Source of the DNA: Marisa cornuarietis
Lineage: Eukaryota > Mollusca > Gastropoda > Architaenioglossa > Ampullariidae
Assembly: GCA_004794655.1 (NCBI GenBank)
Contig: SMMW01000601.1
Coordinates: 992,001-1,056,000 of the forward strand
Direction: 5' to 3'
Length of the DNA: 64,000 nt
Shown: piece by piece, positions 1 to 12,620 of the stretch
Layout: each line of letters starts with the position of its first letter
Position numbering within the stretch: position 1 is the stretch's first letter
Program-made: the position numbers and the translations under genes
Notes under the pieces: model-generated
What the model saw: only the letters and a program-made list of their open reading frames with translations
Databases searched by the model: none
Told to the model about the DNA's origin: nothing

Positions 1-2700
1 GATGCAATCATGATGGCCTCACATAATATTGGGGCAGATGATCGAATCTCGGCATTAGTGCTTTTTTCCCACTTTTCTACTTATAACAGTTAAATTCGGG
101 GAAGTACTTTCAAAAGCCATTAAGCCACAGCCTGTAATGGGTGAAAAAGCAGCTTAATGGCGTAGCTCCGATCAGGCAAGAATTAGCGGGGCTATTCTTC
201 AGAATGATTGCATTAAATAAATACAAAAAAAAAATTAAAGAGGTCTTGTCGAGCACCAACTTATCTTTGAGATAATCTCATGACCTTGCCCCTGCCTAGG
301 AGTTTAAATAAAGAACCATTCTTTTTAGTTCCAGACGATTATCTCGAACATTTGTTAGATTTGCAGAAACTAAAAGAGAGTCAGGGATGCGTGTGGTCTA
401 TTCTGTTCATTTATCAGATTGTTTCATATTGTTAAATTTTAAAAATGTATCTTGGTTGAGGTACAAATGTAGCTGACATGAAGCTAGAAATAGTGAAGAA
501 AAAAATCGAAACGACTGTTCTCCGTGTCCTTTTCCAAGTTTCCGGTAAGTAATGAGATTCTTTAAAGTTCAACAGTTAATTATTCGTTTTTCTCGTGAGG
601 CCCATACCTAGCCCATACCTAGCCCATACCTAGCCCATACCTAGCGCCACTGAAAGCAAAACGAAATTATCTTTTTAAAAAAACACAGGTTTCTAGAATT
701 TTCTGAAACTATCATTCCGGATTTCTTTATTTCTATTCATATTTAAAATTGTCGTGTAGTGTATTACATTTTATATCATCGATCAGTGATAACTTGAGTT
801 CAACAACAAGAGTAATTTTATTCTGGATTTCAGTTTTTTAAACGAAAGTATTTGTCTGGGTTTTTTTCCGACTGGGATTTCAAGTATTTTTAGCCATGTA
901 GTTACATTTTTTATTTGTTTTTGCTCTGCTTGGATGTTTGCTTACTTAGTTGGATTTTTGGGTGGTGGGTGCCTGGGAGCTGGTCTTCTGACGCACTTCT
1001 AGTATGATTAGGAAATGATTCTTTTTAAAATTTTCAAAACTCTCTGTATTGTTGGACAAAACCAGATTTTGTGTTTACGCCATACTAAAATGTTCTGGCA
1101 TAACAACAAGTTCTATGTTTAGCAATCAGCATTTTCAAACAGGAAATTAACGGGGGCGTTAAACTCTAGTCTACTGTTTTTTATTACAAATTTTTTTAAA
1201 CCTCCAATCGCATTTGTTTCAGACATGCAAACATTCGCATGTTCTATGGACAGCAGTGTCAACAGTCAGATGGTAAAGGGTATGCTCCCGTTGGCATGGT
1301 TTCTAAACCTATGAACGCTTTTTTTTTTTCTTCAAAGGTTTGTACTAACATTTTCCATTACGGAACAGAGATGACATTTTGATGCCAGCTCACATTTCCT
1401 TCACTTGTCATTCACGGAGCCCCACCACATCGTTCTCAAGTTACAACAGCAAATGATGCCCCGTGTTCCAAGTGCTGTCTTTGATGGCCGTAAGTCAGTG
1501 TAACTGCTGGAATTTTGTGGGATGCCATGCATATCTCCTTCGCTCTTCAAACAGACGGAAGACCACGTCGGTGAACGACAAATGTTCGAAGAACTCCGAT
1601 TTTTTTTCTTTCTTCGCATATGCTGTAAACTGCCATATATCATTCTATTATTAGCTAGTTCTTTCATGTTCAGGTGTTATCGATTCTTGATTTTATCCCT
1701 GGTTGACTGTGTCGTGCTTTTTTATAGTTTATTTTAAAGAACCTTTCTTCTTCTTAATTTCTTTCTTGTTTCCTTCTTTTTCATTGTTAAATGCTAAGCA
1801 TTTATTCACAATCCACTGATTTTCGATCACGTTCCGGAGACGAACTTTGGGTCGTAACTCATTGGTGTAACATCAACAAAGGTGCCGCCGATTCGTTTTC
1901 CTTCTATGAAAGGTCCGCGAGATAGACCGCTGCTGCCATCAGGGAATGCTCTTGAAAATAAACGGATTTAGCACACCTGGGATTTCCAGAAGAAGAAATG
2001 TTTGCAAGTCTCTGTAAAAGATGCTCCGTCTTCTTCCTCTTCTCCGACCCTGACATAAAAAATACTCTAAAAGCTTTATCTTAGAGACTAGTCGTCAGAC
2101 AAAGAACCGAAAATGTCATCTCCATTTCCTGTCAATAAGGCGGTCTGTCGTCTCGATGTCAAAGCCTAGTCTTTAATACACAAAAAGCCTTTCGCGATTT
2201 TCTCTATCAGTCTTCCGCTGCGGGTAGCTTCTTGAACAGAGACAATTGTCATCTCAGCCGACTCGACAGCAAATGCCTGAGATGTGATAAGGCTGACTAG
2301 GGAAAAGGAAGGATAGTGTGTTGTAATAGGTAACCAGGAAAATAAAACTACTGTTACTGCTTGTCCTCTCACACATCAGAATGCTGTTAGTTAACAAAAG
2401 AAAAGTAAGCCAGAGGATCACTGCTATGTGGTTTGTTATTTATGTCAGCCGTAAGAGTGAGTTAACCAGGTAAAAAAATATAGCTTTTCAACTATATACA
2501 TCTGTTTGATGTATTACTAGACAAGGCAGTTGGAAATTAACAAAACCCCGCTTTTTATGTCACAATCATTTCGGTGATACTTGATTACTCCGGTTGTTCG
2601 CGTGCACATTATGTTGAACTAATCGCTAAATGAATGCTGCTGAGCCAGACATAACAAAAAACATAAAGAAATAGAATGCCAACGGTTAGTACAGCCTTAC
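1..2700 (-). other. Next ELK intron, running off the left edge
   Basis: By orientation this is the intron that follows the exon ending at 2701. I looked on the minus strand for the next ELK exon and found none. The stretch is AT-rich and unremarkable apart from a perfect 11-bp tandem repeat at 601-644. The open frames at 1401-1737 and 2166-2372 show no recognisable protein. Confidence 0.6.
601..644. repeat. Perfect 11-bp tandem repeat, 4 copies
   Basis: The unit CCCATACCTAG is repeated four times without mismatch over exactly 44 bp. It lies in the presumed ELK intron. Confidence 0.95.
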
Positions 2701-2844
2701 CGTTGATGTCTGTGTGGGAGCTCTCCTGTGTGTTCGTGGATGCCTTTTCTTTGGAGATGTCCTTGTGAGAAACAAGAAAGAGCACCACTTGTCGCTTTTC
2801 GTTCTTTATAGGCACAATGTCCATCAAGCACCAGAAGGGGTTGC
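2701..2844 (-). CDS. Elk: ELK-type voltage-gated K+ channel, PAC-motif exon (internal)
   Basis: This is the next exon of the same channel gene. It supplies the end of the PAS domain (PAC motif) and the start of the linker towards the first membrane segment. Read on the minus strand, the exon starts after an acceptor ending cttgcag. It completes the glycine codon left open by the previous exon, giving KKNG followed by NPFWCLMDIVPIKNEK and VVLFLVSHKDI, a close ELK-family match. A hydrophilic Ser/Thr-rich tail follows, and the exon ends AAC G before the donor GTAAGG. It is 144 bp, phase 1 in and phase 1 out, so it joins the exon at 4182-4412 in frame. No membrane segment or pore is in this window, so the remaining exons must lie to the left. 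A longer open frame past 2701 only reads into the intron. Confidence 0.92.
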
Positions 2845-4181
2845 CTGCAAGATGAGCATATTATGTTTGCTTACAGCCCACTAGGCACTGACTGCGTTTG
2901 GCAAATGCACTGTAAGCACTCAGTTCATCAATGCAGGGATGCATTTGCCAGCAGATTAAACACCTTCGATTTGAAAAGAGCCCCTGCGGGGGATTTTAAG
3001 ACACTTATATTTCACATCAGGTGTCCCATTTAAAAAGTGTATGAAAAATGTTTTACAGACGACAGGAAGTCTAAAATGTTCGAGCGCAGCAGCGCCCGAA
3101 AGAGAGAGTGCGCACGAGTTCAAGGCACGTCTCATCAAGAAAAAATCTTCATCTATTCTACAAACATTAAATCGAATTTTCTGACAGATATGGATTCCTT
3201 CGTGTGTGGGTCTTTTTTTTTACATTTGGATTTCAAGTCTCATTTCAATTCCAGCTGAAGGATTTGCTGCCATAATACAAGCTTTCACACTCCACACTGA
3301 CTCTTCCACCGCGGCCAGCCTCAGCTTCCCCCCTTTGCCCCGCCTTCTTACGACAGCAAAAATGTCTTTTCTTGATGAGTGGAGAATCAGCGTGTTTGGC
3401 ATTTTTATAGAGTCGATTTAGTGCATGTGCGCGTGTGCGTCGCATAACTGTGATCTCAAAAGGAAGACGACCACCTGCAGATGCAGCTACTGCTCCAGCA
3501 ACTGTTCATCCCTCTACCGCATCCACCATTTCCTACCATCTACCACTACTATTAAAAACAATCCCCCTTGTCACCACTGTTAGAAATTTTAGAAATCTTT
3601 ACCATCGCCAATGCTAGTGATGCTACCATAAACACTTGGATTGAATACAGCTGGAATCCTCCAGCAGTAGCAATAGGATTCTTTAAAAAAAATTGTGGTG
3701 AGAAGAATTCCACTTAACGATAACTAATGACAAGAAAACAGGCACACAAAACAACCATATGTAAATTACGGCTCTTCCGTTGGAATGGAATGTGTTTGTA
3801 ATGACATATAATGAAAATCCATGACACAAACTGAAGGGATTCAGTCCACACGCTTCTGAACGTGAGAGAATGAGAGAGAATGAGAAAGAGAGAACAGTAC
3901 GCAAGTGTGCCTGAAAAGTACTTTCGTTTTATGGAGACACAATTACCATACATCAGTCAGGTTCTCTTGTCTTGCCTCATCCTTGTCTTTCTTAATTGCA
4001 TTGGCATCCCTTCTACTCTTGTACATAGGCTCTTCTGACCTTTGACCTTCGTTCCTTGACGCCTCATTGGTTTGTGTGTGTGGGGGGGGGGGAGGGAGAT
4101 CACATTTCTCATTCCCCTGCATCCTACTCTTCGCAATGAGGCGTGAAAGTCACCGCCAGGAAAATAAAGTGAGAAGCTTAC
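2845..4181 (-). other. Intron between the two ELK exons (1337 bp)
   Basis: This GT-AG intron is bounded by GTAAGC at its 5' end (4181 downwards) and cttgcag at its 3' end. It interrupts a glycine codon after the first base. It holds a short G-run at 4082-4092 and several chance open frames on both strands. I see no further exon, repeat family or RNA gene in it. Confidence 0.85.
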
Positions 4182-4412
4182 CGTTTTTCTTGTACAGCAG
4201 CAACTCTGTTTTGTGTTCCCTCTGACTCTCCAGTGCCTCGTCGATAGTCTTGGTCTCTGTCTCCGAGGTCTCCTCCCCGTACAGGAACTTGCACGCGCAT
4301 CCTTTGGCCATGACCTGCGCTCGGCCATATCCGGTCAGCTCGCAGAAACCGTCCGAACAGTAGACTATGGGCCACCCCGCTGCCTGCGCGTTGCCCAGGA
4401 CGAAATTGCTGT
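4182..4412 (-). CDS. Elk: ELK-type voltage-gated K+ channel, PAS-domain exon (internal)
   Basis: This exon encodes the first part of the cytoplasmic N-terminal PAS domain of a KCNH-family potassium channel, a region that in this family regulates gating at the plasma membrane. On the minus strand the peptide begins SNFVLGNAQ, continues YCSDGFCELTGY and CKFLYG, and ends LLYKKN. The SNFVLGNAQ and CKFLxG blocks fit the ELK subfamily (KCNH3/4/8) better than ERG or EAG. A pyrimidine-rich acceptor ending in tgcag lies just before base 4412. A donor reading G|GTAAGC follows base 4182. The exon is 231 bp and is phase 1 at both ends. The open frame extends further upstream to an ATG, but that stretch is the intron's polypyrimidine tract and not a real start. 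The start exon, which should carry the cap segment before SNF, was not found. Family identity is firm; the exact member is not. Confidence 0.93.
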
Positions 4413-6359
4413 CTGCACAGAGGGAAAGGGAGGGATACAAGAGTGGCGTATTTCGTCAGTTTGTTACACTAGGGATGTGGGCAGACAGGGAGGGGAGAGG
4501 AGGCGATGGGACGTGATGCGGTGTCTGTTGTGAAGGCAAAATTGTGGGCTTTGTTTGAGAAGGCGCTAGACCGCACTGGACGTGATGTGTGTGTCAACAC
4601 AGGCAAGCGCGTGCACTTACGAGCGTGAGCATGCACACAAGTCCAAACACACACATGTGTGCACGAAATGCACACGTCACACACATACACGCACACACAT
4701 ACGTAAAGGCAAGCATGCGCACTCACGCGTGCACACACTGAAACGCACACGCATTCACGTGTAAATAAACACAAAATATAGACACGCACTCACACATATC
4801 CACACGCGCGCGCGTGCACGCAGGTACGCACTCCTACGTGAACACACTAACACACTATCTCAAACAAACGGACGTACGCCCATACTGGAACACACGCACT
4901 CACACACATTAAAAAATATGCCCAGACACACACTTACCCCCGCACACGCATGCACACACAGAAACGAAAGAGAAAACAAAATAGAAATAAAGAGAATGGA
5001 AAGCAGATGACAACAGCAGAGGAAAATAAAAATAAAACAAGAAAAATGCTTGGGGAAGAAAAGAACAAAAATAACAAGTCCGGGATGAATAGAGTTGTTT
5101 ACGGAAGCATCAGAAACAGATAATGTGGCGAGAGAGAGAGAGAGAAGCGATTTCTGAAACACTGTAGCACTGTTTATTTGATAGAGAGTATAGCACTGTA
5201 GTGCAAACTACAATACATTCAATATATTCACAAGTCCGAATAACTTATAAAGAAATACTGAAAACATTTTCTCCTTCTCAGGCTCTGTATACACAAATAA
5301 TCAGCTTCACTTATTAACAAGTCTGGACACATCTAATTCATCAGACTATCGTTTTCCCCCCCATTTAGGCGATAACAATGCCGTTGTAATTCTCCTCCGA
5401 GGCGATCCCTGGAGGGCTGCTTAAAGGAAAGAGTTCAAACAGTCGGCGCCAGGAATAAAACGACAAACCTGATTATGGACAAATGGCATGGCAGCAGCAA
5501 CTCTTGTTACGTCTGTCGAACCTAAGCACAACTGCAAAGATGTCTAGAACCGATTCTGGCAACCATGACAAAATGAAATCGAGAGAGTATTTTTATCATA
5601 TGGCTGTGTCCCTTATGTTCTCCTTTAACTCGTTGTCTCGACACCTCCCACTTCCCCCCTCCCAAATCCGAAGTCCACGGCTCCAAAACTAGTAACTACG
5701 AACACCCGCCCAACAAAATCCGTTCTTTGTACTTGTTGGTATGCTGCAAAATTGGTAGCATTAACCACTCACAATGCACTGACATCCCAGTGCAATGGAC
5801 GATTTCGATCTAATAGCTTTGCACTCAGTCGGCATTTACCGTGCTGTTACCAGTGTAAATCTACTCATGAAGCGTAAATGTTCTTAAAGACTTCAAGACT
5901 TCAAGCTTTCATCAGTCTGAGGACATACAGCAGCTGCGGAACGAAGACAGTAGCGATCAGGTAATTAACGACCCGAGTTCATTGTCCAGAAATGAAAAAA
6001 AAAATGATTACTGCTCGCCAGTGGAATAGAATCTGGCGACGTATTGCAGTTAGCAAAACACTTCATCAATTTTTAATCGAGTCGGGTTTATTTAACAGTC
6101 TTTCAAAACGAAATTTTCTACAGACCAGCTTCATAGGTTCTAGGTGGACGGCGAACATGAGCGATTTCTTCAAAATGTTTATTATATTTAGAAAAGTTTT
6201 AAAAGATTTACTTTGCCATCCAGTCGGTATTTAGCAAAAGTTTGTGCGCGTGACCCTAGTTGTAGAACATTATTTTTGTAGTATAGTATACTTAGGTTTT
6301 GCGTACGTTCGTTCGTGCGTGCGTGTGTGCGCGTGCATCCGTCTGATAAGATTGGAGGT
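4413..6359. other. Region upstream of ELK exon; no gene seen
   Basis: This is either intron or 5' flank of the ELK gene. From about 4565 to 4960 it is a degenerate CA/CG-rich tract (mixed CACA, CACG and CATA), which creates spurious open frames on both strands. A short GA run lies near 5129-5144. The rest shows no coding similarity, RNA gene or repeat family that I can name. Confidence 0.6.
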
Positions 6360-6537
6360 GGGGAGATTTGTTATGTCGAGGCACCAACTAAGGCTATAAA
6401 ACGGCAAGGCAGTCCGCCCTGTAAACAGATGCCACATGCAGAGAAAGAACAGCGTGCCCGAGACAAGATCTGAACCCATGGCAGCCAGTGCTCGCTGTAT
6501 TGGTGACAAGCATTAACCGTTGCGCCACCGGACCGCC
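6360..6537 (-). mobile_element. tRNA-derived SINE, family A, copy 1
   Basis: Read on the minus strand, the unit starts GGTCCGGTGGCGCAACGG, a tRNA-like A box, with a B box GGTTCAGATC at 6467-6476. A body with TTCTCTGCATGTGGCAT follows, then a tail block CCTTAGTTGGTGCCTCG. The same order of blocks recurs at 12.6, 14.6, 17.8 and 47.1 kb. The 3' tail is diverged here and lacks the GGCGTAAAACACCAAT end seen in other copies. Such elements are non-autonomous and depend on a LINE for copying. The overlapping 79-codon frame is a by-product. Confidence 0.85.
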
Positions 6538-7068
6538 TCCTTCAATTACGGGAAAGAACATTTCAGGCGACAAACGGTTTGACGTGCACTCAAGTGTGAA
6601 GGAGAAAAACTAACAGCCAGTGCCATTAAAGGTATGAGAGGTAAGGCAATCTCGTCTCGCAGACCAGAGCATGTCACTCGCAGAAGACTAGGCTGGCAGG
6701 CATTGGTAACGACAGACACCGCGCAGTTATTTTCACCACAGACTTTACGACTTGCCGGAAGGCGACAGACAGCATGCCGTTAGCTGATAGCACCTCACAT
6801 TTGTGACTTACTTCCAGATCTTTTTCTTTCTATTTTGCGACTGGTCAAAATTGCATGATCAGAACTAATCTTTCTTCTCCAGTGTGATAGGCAAACGCAA
6901 AGGGAGTGACCATTAACTGTAAAAACTTTCTCGAATGTGAAGGCGCCACCACAGGGAGGTGGTCACGAGAACCAGTCACCGCAACACGAAGGGCTTTTAT
7001 CTCTTGAGTAAAGTTTCCAGTAACGAAAAAGAAAAGTATCGCCCTTTTGTTTATGTTTCCCTTTTCTC

Positions 7069-7072
<4 letters not shown>
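6538..7072. other. Non-coding stretch, nothing recognised
   Basis: Mixed-composition sequence between a SINE and a long GT array. I see no coding, RNA or repeat signal. Confidence 0.6.

Positions 7073-7166
<94 letters not shown>
7073..7166. repeat. (TG)n microsatellite, 94 bp
   Basis: An uninterrupted array of 47 TG units. It produces false Cys-Val and His-Thr frames on the two strands. A 13-bp block (ACCAAAGCTCTAG, 7207-7219) downstream recurs beside the CA array at 12.1 kb. Confidence 0.98.
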
Positions 7167-7167
<1 letters not shown>

Positions 7168-10100
7168 TTGCAACATTGCATCGTTGTTATTGCTGTCTGC
7201 AACTAGACCAAAGCTCTAGGGGTTCTATAGCCCTTCGATCAATCAATCAATCATTTTCTTTCTATTTCTCTCTCACTTGATTGATAAGCAGTCATATTCT
7301 GGTGCAACGCAGTTTTGCAACTGCTTGCAATTATTGAAAAATATTCAAAACTTTTTATATTATGTTTTTATTATATATTTATATAATGTATATTTTATAT
7401 AATCATTTGCTATGCTTATATAGACAGCTATACAATGTCCATCGTGTCGTTAAAGCCATCCAGCAGCTTCCCATTTAGAAGTAGCTCATCAACTAGGGAA
7501 CAGTAGTATTGTCTCCTTTTCTAGAAGCTCTGTAGTAAACATTTTAGCAGCTATAAAATGAGCACTTTAGCGACCTCCCCGAGACGGAACTTAACTGAAT
7601 CAATTTGCAGTAAAAATGAGAAACTGGTTTAGTGCCCTTTAGTCTCGTTTAAAAAAAACAATTGGGTCATGGATGGATGGAGTTTTAAGTTCTAAGAATA
7701 CTTTGCAAGAAGTAAAAGTAAAATGTTTTACACACCAAATAAAGATTGCTGCTATAAATGAAGAAAGTGGGTTCATCAATATACATTGTTCATTCAGGTT
7801 TTTTCCAGTTAAAATAGATCACTGGACAGGAATATATTGTCAGAATAGGTTAACAAAGCTGCCTTCAAAACAAAAACTAGTTAGATTTTATCAACAAGGT
7901 GGGTGATCCGAATCTTTATGTGGAAACTGTCATGGTAGATAATTTAACTTCTCATGCAAACTCTTTTAGTATTTGTTCAGACTATGAACGATTTTCCTCG
8001 AATCTTGATGTGGAAACTGTCGTGACATATCATTTAACTTTACACTTTGTTAGTTCAAGTTACTGATGCTCATCTATGGCTCTCATGTCAGCTTTGTCCA
8101 CTAGCAAACTTTTTTCCAGAATAACAAATTTACCAAGCTTGGAAATCTTGGAACGATGATCTTTCCAAACACTAATGGAAAATGTTCCATTAGCAAATGC
8201 AATCAGTCATCATTGTTACCTGGTCTAGCTAGACTGAACACACTTTGAAAACTAGTTATTAATTAGAATAAGTGATTATTTTTGTTTTCTTTGAAAAGTA
8301 AATCAAGAGTACTCAGACCAAGAGAAACCTTCGAATAATGATATGTGAAAATTGGGAAACATTGTGAGGTGATACAATGCCGATATTTATGGGATTTTTT
8401 TCAGTATGCGAGGATATGAAAAACTGCGTAAAATTCGTTTCATCCATACTTGATTACTGGTAGAAACTGTGTAAGACTAGAAGAAGTGAGACAGAAAATT
8501 TTAAAAGCTCTTTCGACAGCTCTTAAAAAGCTTTGACCTTTGCTTGGTTCGCGAGCAGAAGGGCGACCTCCGTGTACCAAACCCAGAATCGAAGGAAACC
8601 TTGTGCTAGCAAGGACAGTAGGCAGAGTGAACGAATAAGCTTCCAGTTTCGTTATTAACACTAAGACGAAAACTCAAGAATGCGAGCTCTCATATTGACT
8701 GAGGTACAAAAGTTCAAGTTTTAATGGTTGTTATTTTTATTTTTATTTTTTGATTTATTGGCTCAAATCCGGAAAGGAGGGGAAGGTTTACGACCTTTAA
8801 GAGAGAGATAAAAAAGAACTAAGAAACAAATTTATAGCAAGTATATGTGAACATTAAGAATTTCACTGCGGTTCATTATTGACTTTCTATTGTTCCGAAT
8901 GCTGGCTTTCAAAGGGCTCCCAGAGACCTGAAAGAAAATCATTTCGTGAGAGGAAAATCCTTGGTCTCGGACTTTAGTACTGTCCGAGGTGATAGTGTAA
9001 GGACTTCTTTGCGCAAGGCGCCATGTTTCGGCTGTAAATCTGCGTGGCAATGTTTGGCCATATCTCTGTCCATCTGTGAACATCCTCGCATACTGTATGC
9101 TCTGCAAAATTCATCTTCATTCCTTGCCTTACCATTTCAGAACGCCTTTCCCCGCTACAATGATTTCCCTGGAGTTCCAGGGGTAATAATCGCGAAAGGA
9201 TGACACAGAAAAAGTGTCATTAACCTTTCAGTGAGGTGATGAGAGGCAGCTTTATCAGGAAAACAAAACAGATGACAGCAGGGATAGTTCTTCGGGGTAG
9301 GTTCTCTCACACGAGATGGAGTCCCGGGTGGCACGCAAGCGTATGTTTGGTTGTTCTCATCAATTTTTTAACCTTGTTGCCCGTGCTGGTCAAGCATAGC
9401 TGGCATGGGTGCTGAGAAAGAAAGGCCGCCATTGTCACGAAGCGAGTGTTGTAATTACACTGCTGCTTTCTTCAGATCGTGGCGTGCATGCTTGTAGCTT
9501 GATTTCCAACATTTATAATTCACAACAAAGACGTAGTGGTCTTATCGGAGGACAACTGTAGTCTTCCTATCAGGCCACAGATAATTCTGCTGAGTTCTTC
9601 CAATCTCTATTGTGAGTAAACAGAAGGAGAGAGGGAGGAGGGGATTTTTAACGCTTTATTTTTAGTATCTCCAAATATAATATATCTGCTATATGAACAT
9701 GGATGATCCAAAATGTCTATAACAGTTTGATGATGGTAATGCGCAGGTATCCATTCAGAAGAATGCTCATTGCGCAGATGAGTTTTGTTGTTTTTTTATG
9801 TTAACGGTGTCTAACAAGCACGCCGGTAATACTTAACCCTTAAAGAAACTTTACCCTTTCAGCGATTGCTTAAAAAAACTGAAATATTATTATCGAAACT
9901 GCTGGAGTCTGTATCGTCCATCTTATTCGCCGCCGCTGAAAACAGTCAAATCCTTTTAAAACAACGTTCTCGCGTCCCTTACGCAATTTATTATTATTCG
10001 CATAACAAAGAAGCTTTACGAAGACCAGCTGGACAGAAAAAAAAGTAATGACCAAAATAGAAACCTTGATGAAGCAGTCCTCACACTAATCCCCGAAAGT

Positions 10101-11557
10101 GGTTCATTACAGTCACGTTTCTTTGATGCGGTTAGCAGCCTCCGACACAAGAGCCACCGTCCACTGGTTTGTATCGGAAAGGCCTTTTAATCTTAGCTAC
10201 TGCAGACGCGTGCCTGCTCTAAGAGCCGAGTATCAGGCAAGTAAAGACCTTACACCAATGAAACCACGCATGCGCATGCTGTCAAGATCAGCACGTGTAA
10301 CCTTTTACGCGGCTCCAGCAGCATTTGCACTGTCCCGCTAGGCAGTTCAGTCGTGCTGAGATCGTTAAGAGCGGGGATGGCAATCATGTATGAATTCGCC
10401 TCTTGAGAAAGTTCGAGGAACCTCACTTCTCCAAGGCCCACGAAACATGCCGTCGTAGTTTTATGTTTATTTAATGATAGCTGGGAACTGTTGCCAAGTA
10501 TAGATTCACCTGGAATACTGTACTAGCAGCTGTTTCCCGTCTTGACGATAGGAGGCAGCATCCAAGGATGAACTCAAAAAGGCGCGCATTCCCTGAAAAT
10601 CCATTAGCATTGTTCTCAAGGTTCACTTATAATGCTACTGGATTTCCCAGACAGCATAAATCCCTCTAATTATTCCTCCATTCAGTGTATGGTCCGGTAA
10701 GATCCTGTTCTGTGGCACGGTAAACGACAGAAATATGGGCTATTACAATGCTATCATCCTTTCTCTTTGATTCTTACCTGTCTGTTTAAACGTTCGCGAA
10801 CGAGGCTTCATGTTCTAATCTAGATAACCAATCCAACGGGACTAAGAAGTCGTATCACATTTTGTCAACAAGGCGTGCAAGGTGAAGCAATAAAAGGAAC
10901 AAAAGATAATTATTTTATTTTGAAATCCCTCCTACAAGGCGGGTTATCGCACCAGACCACACACTGAAAGTAGTTCTGAATAAGAAAGTCCGTATTAATT
11001 TCGTTGTAGTAATGTCAGCATAGTACATTTGCTATTTCGCCAACCATTTTAGACTAGTCTACACTAGCTCGCCAAGGGCATTCTTCGCCGTAATTCTGCG
11101 ATCAAATCGAATAGCTTTCTTCATGAACATTATTCCGTGCAGCCATCTCACGCGGTGTCGTAAAAAGACCGTGCTGGCATTTCGAACCCCGACGCGAACT
11201 CGCGTCCTCAGAATAATCGAAACGTGCTTCTGCTTCTCTTTTCGCTCATGCGCTGTGAAGGTATGGCAGGTGACTGGCTGCAGCTACCGCCTGGTTCCTT
11301 TCGCAACTGCGCTGCTTTGCGAAACTTGTTGCACTTCCCAGATGGGTGAGCTCTTTAGCCGAACGAAAGGTCACGATGCTAGGCAAATTGTGAAAGTTTT
11401 GTGTAACGTTTGCTGATAGCTAAATCCCAAATCCATGACAGAAATGGTGGAGCTGGAAAATTAAAAAAAAAATCACGATCTCCTTCGTGTAAGCTTCACA
11501 TTTGGCGAATGAAAAGGCAAAGGGAGCGTCACTGAGAGCAAAAATGAGAAGACACCG

Positions 11558-11558
<1 letters not shown>
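7167..11558. other. Long non-coding stretch; no gene seen
   Basis: Over 4 kb with no supportable gene. The only structure I saw is an imperfect ~44-bp direct duplication (about 7909-7952 and 7999-8042) and an AT-rich patch at 7350-7400. A slightly CpG-richer patch at 10.1-10.3 kb and 11.15-11.35 kb carries open frames of 80-97 codons with no recognisable protein. Confidence 0.6.
7909..8042. repeat. Imperfect direct duplication (~44 bp, 90-bp spacing)
   Basis: The block CGAATCTTTATGTGGAAACT at the left recurs as CGAATCTTGATGTGGAAACT at the right. Both are followed by a similar segment ending ATTTAACTT. The copies differ at several positions, so this is an old local duplication. Confidence 0.8.

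Positions 11559-11619
<61 letters not shown>
11559..11619. repeat. (AC)n microsatellite, 61 bp
   Basis: Uninterrupted AC array. It creates the Cys-Val tract in a minus-strand frame covering 11420-11734. Confidence 0.97.
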
Positions 11620-11621
<2 letters not shown>

Positions 11622-12064
11622 GATAAAAGGTTACAAGGACAGCTTTTATGACGATGATGACAACAGAGACAAATCAATGATCTACCCAAGTGAACTTTCT
11701 TCCATTTTACTGGATTAATTTTATTACAAGACACAGAATCTTCGAGTGAGTAGCCTCTTTCCGTTCTCCAGACCGAAGTAACCTTTTAATATCGATCATT
11801 GTTTCAATATGATATCAAAGATTTCCTTTTTTCTGTGTACTTGAAATATCTTATAAGAAATATTGGAAGGGGGGGGGTTATTTGCTCAAATTTCGAGCAA
11901 TATTATTATCGTTTAACTCACTAACCCCACTTATGAAAAGATGTTGAGCTCAGGCTGGTCCTTAAGCAATTTTAGAGAAGATATATATTTCTGCGTGCAT
12001 ACAAATTTGAAGATTGACAATAAACGCCAATCAAATGGCGGTGGAATAAAGAGAGGTAAACACA

Positions 12065-12121
<57 letters not shown>

Positions 12122-12620
12122 GCACGCACGCACGCACACACACATATTAATGCATATCCTAAACCAAAGCTCTAGCGTTACTCTGTGTCCATAGAACCCG
12201 TTCAGTGCAAAACAATTATAAAATAAACAGAATTGTCTTTGCTTGTTTCTTCTGAGGTTTGCATGCCTTCAGCCTGCCTCCTTAATTCTACCTTAAGCAT
12301 GGTTCGCAGTCACGCTACGAGAAGATAATTTTTCCTCCGACTACCGACACAAGCCTGACGATGCCGGAAGTCGTCACGTGGAAGCAGGAGCGAGTTACTG
12401 GCCCCTGTGATTGATTGTCGACAGTACACTGTACACCTCCTCCTTCTCCGCACTGTTGACTCAGTCATGTTTTCACAAAGTTTGCAACTAAACTTACTTC
12501 TTTCACAGGCCGTTAAAGGAATTTATGTGTGAATAAAACTATTTTTATCTGCAGCTTCAGGACTCTTTCTTTTGGCGGGAGGGTACAGGAGTAAAGGGTG
12601 CTTTAAGAACAAATTTTTTT
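11620..12620. other. Non-coding stretch with one CA/CG array
   Basis: Apart from the (CA)n and (GCAC)n array at 12061-12144, this stretch shows no gene or repeat family that I recognise. Confidence 0.6.
12061..12144. repeat. (CA)n plus (CGCA)n compound microsatellite
   Basis: A CA array grades into CGCA units and back to CA. It is followed within 20 bp by the block ACCAAAGCTCTAG (12163-12175), also found after the TG array at 7.1 kb. Confidence 0.96.

Noticed and set aside
4150..4440. Use of the ATG at 4440 as the ELK start codon
   Set aside because: The upstream part of that frame is a polypyrimidine intron end with an AG acceptor. ELK proteins need an N-terminal cap before the SNF residues.
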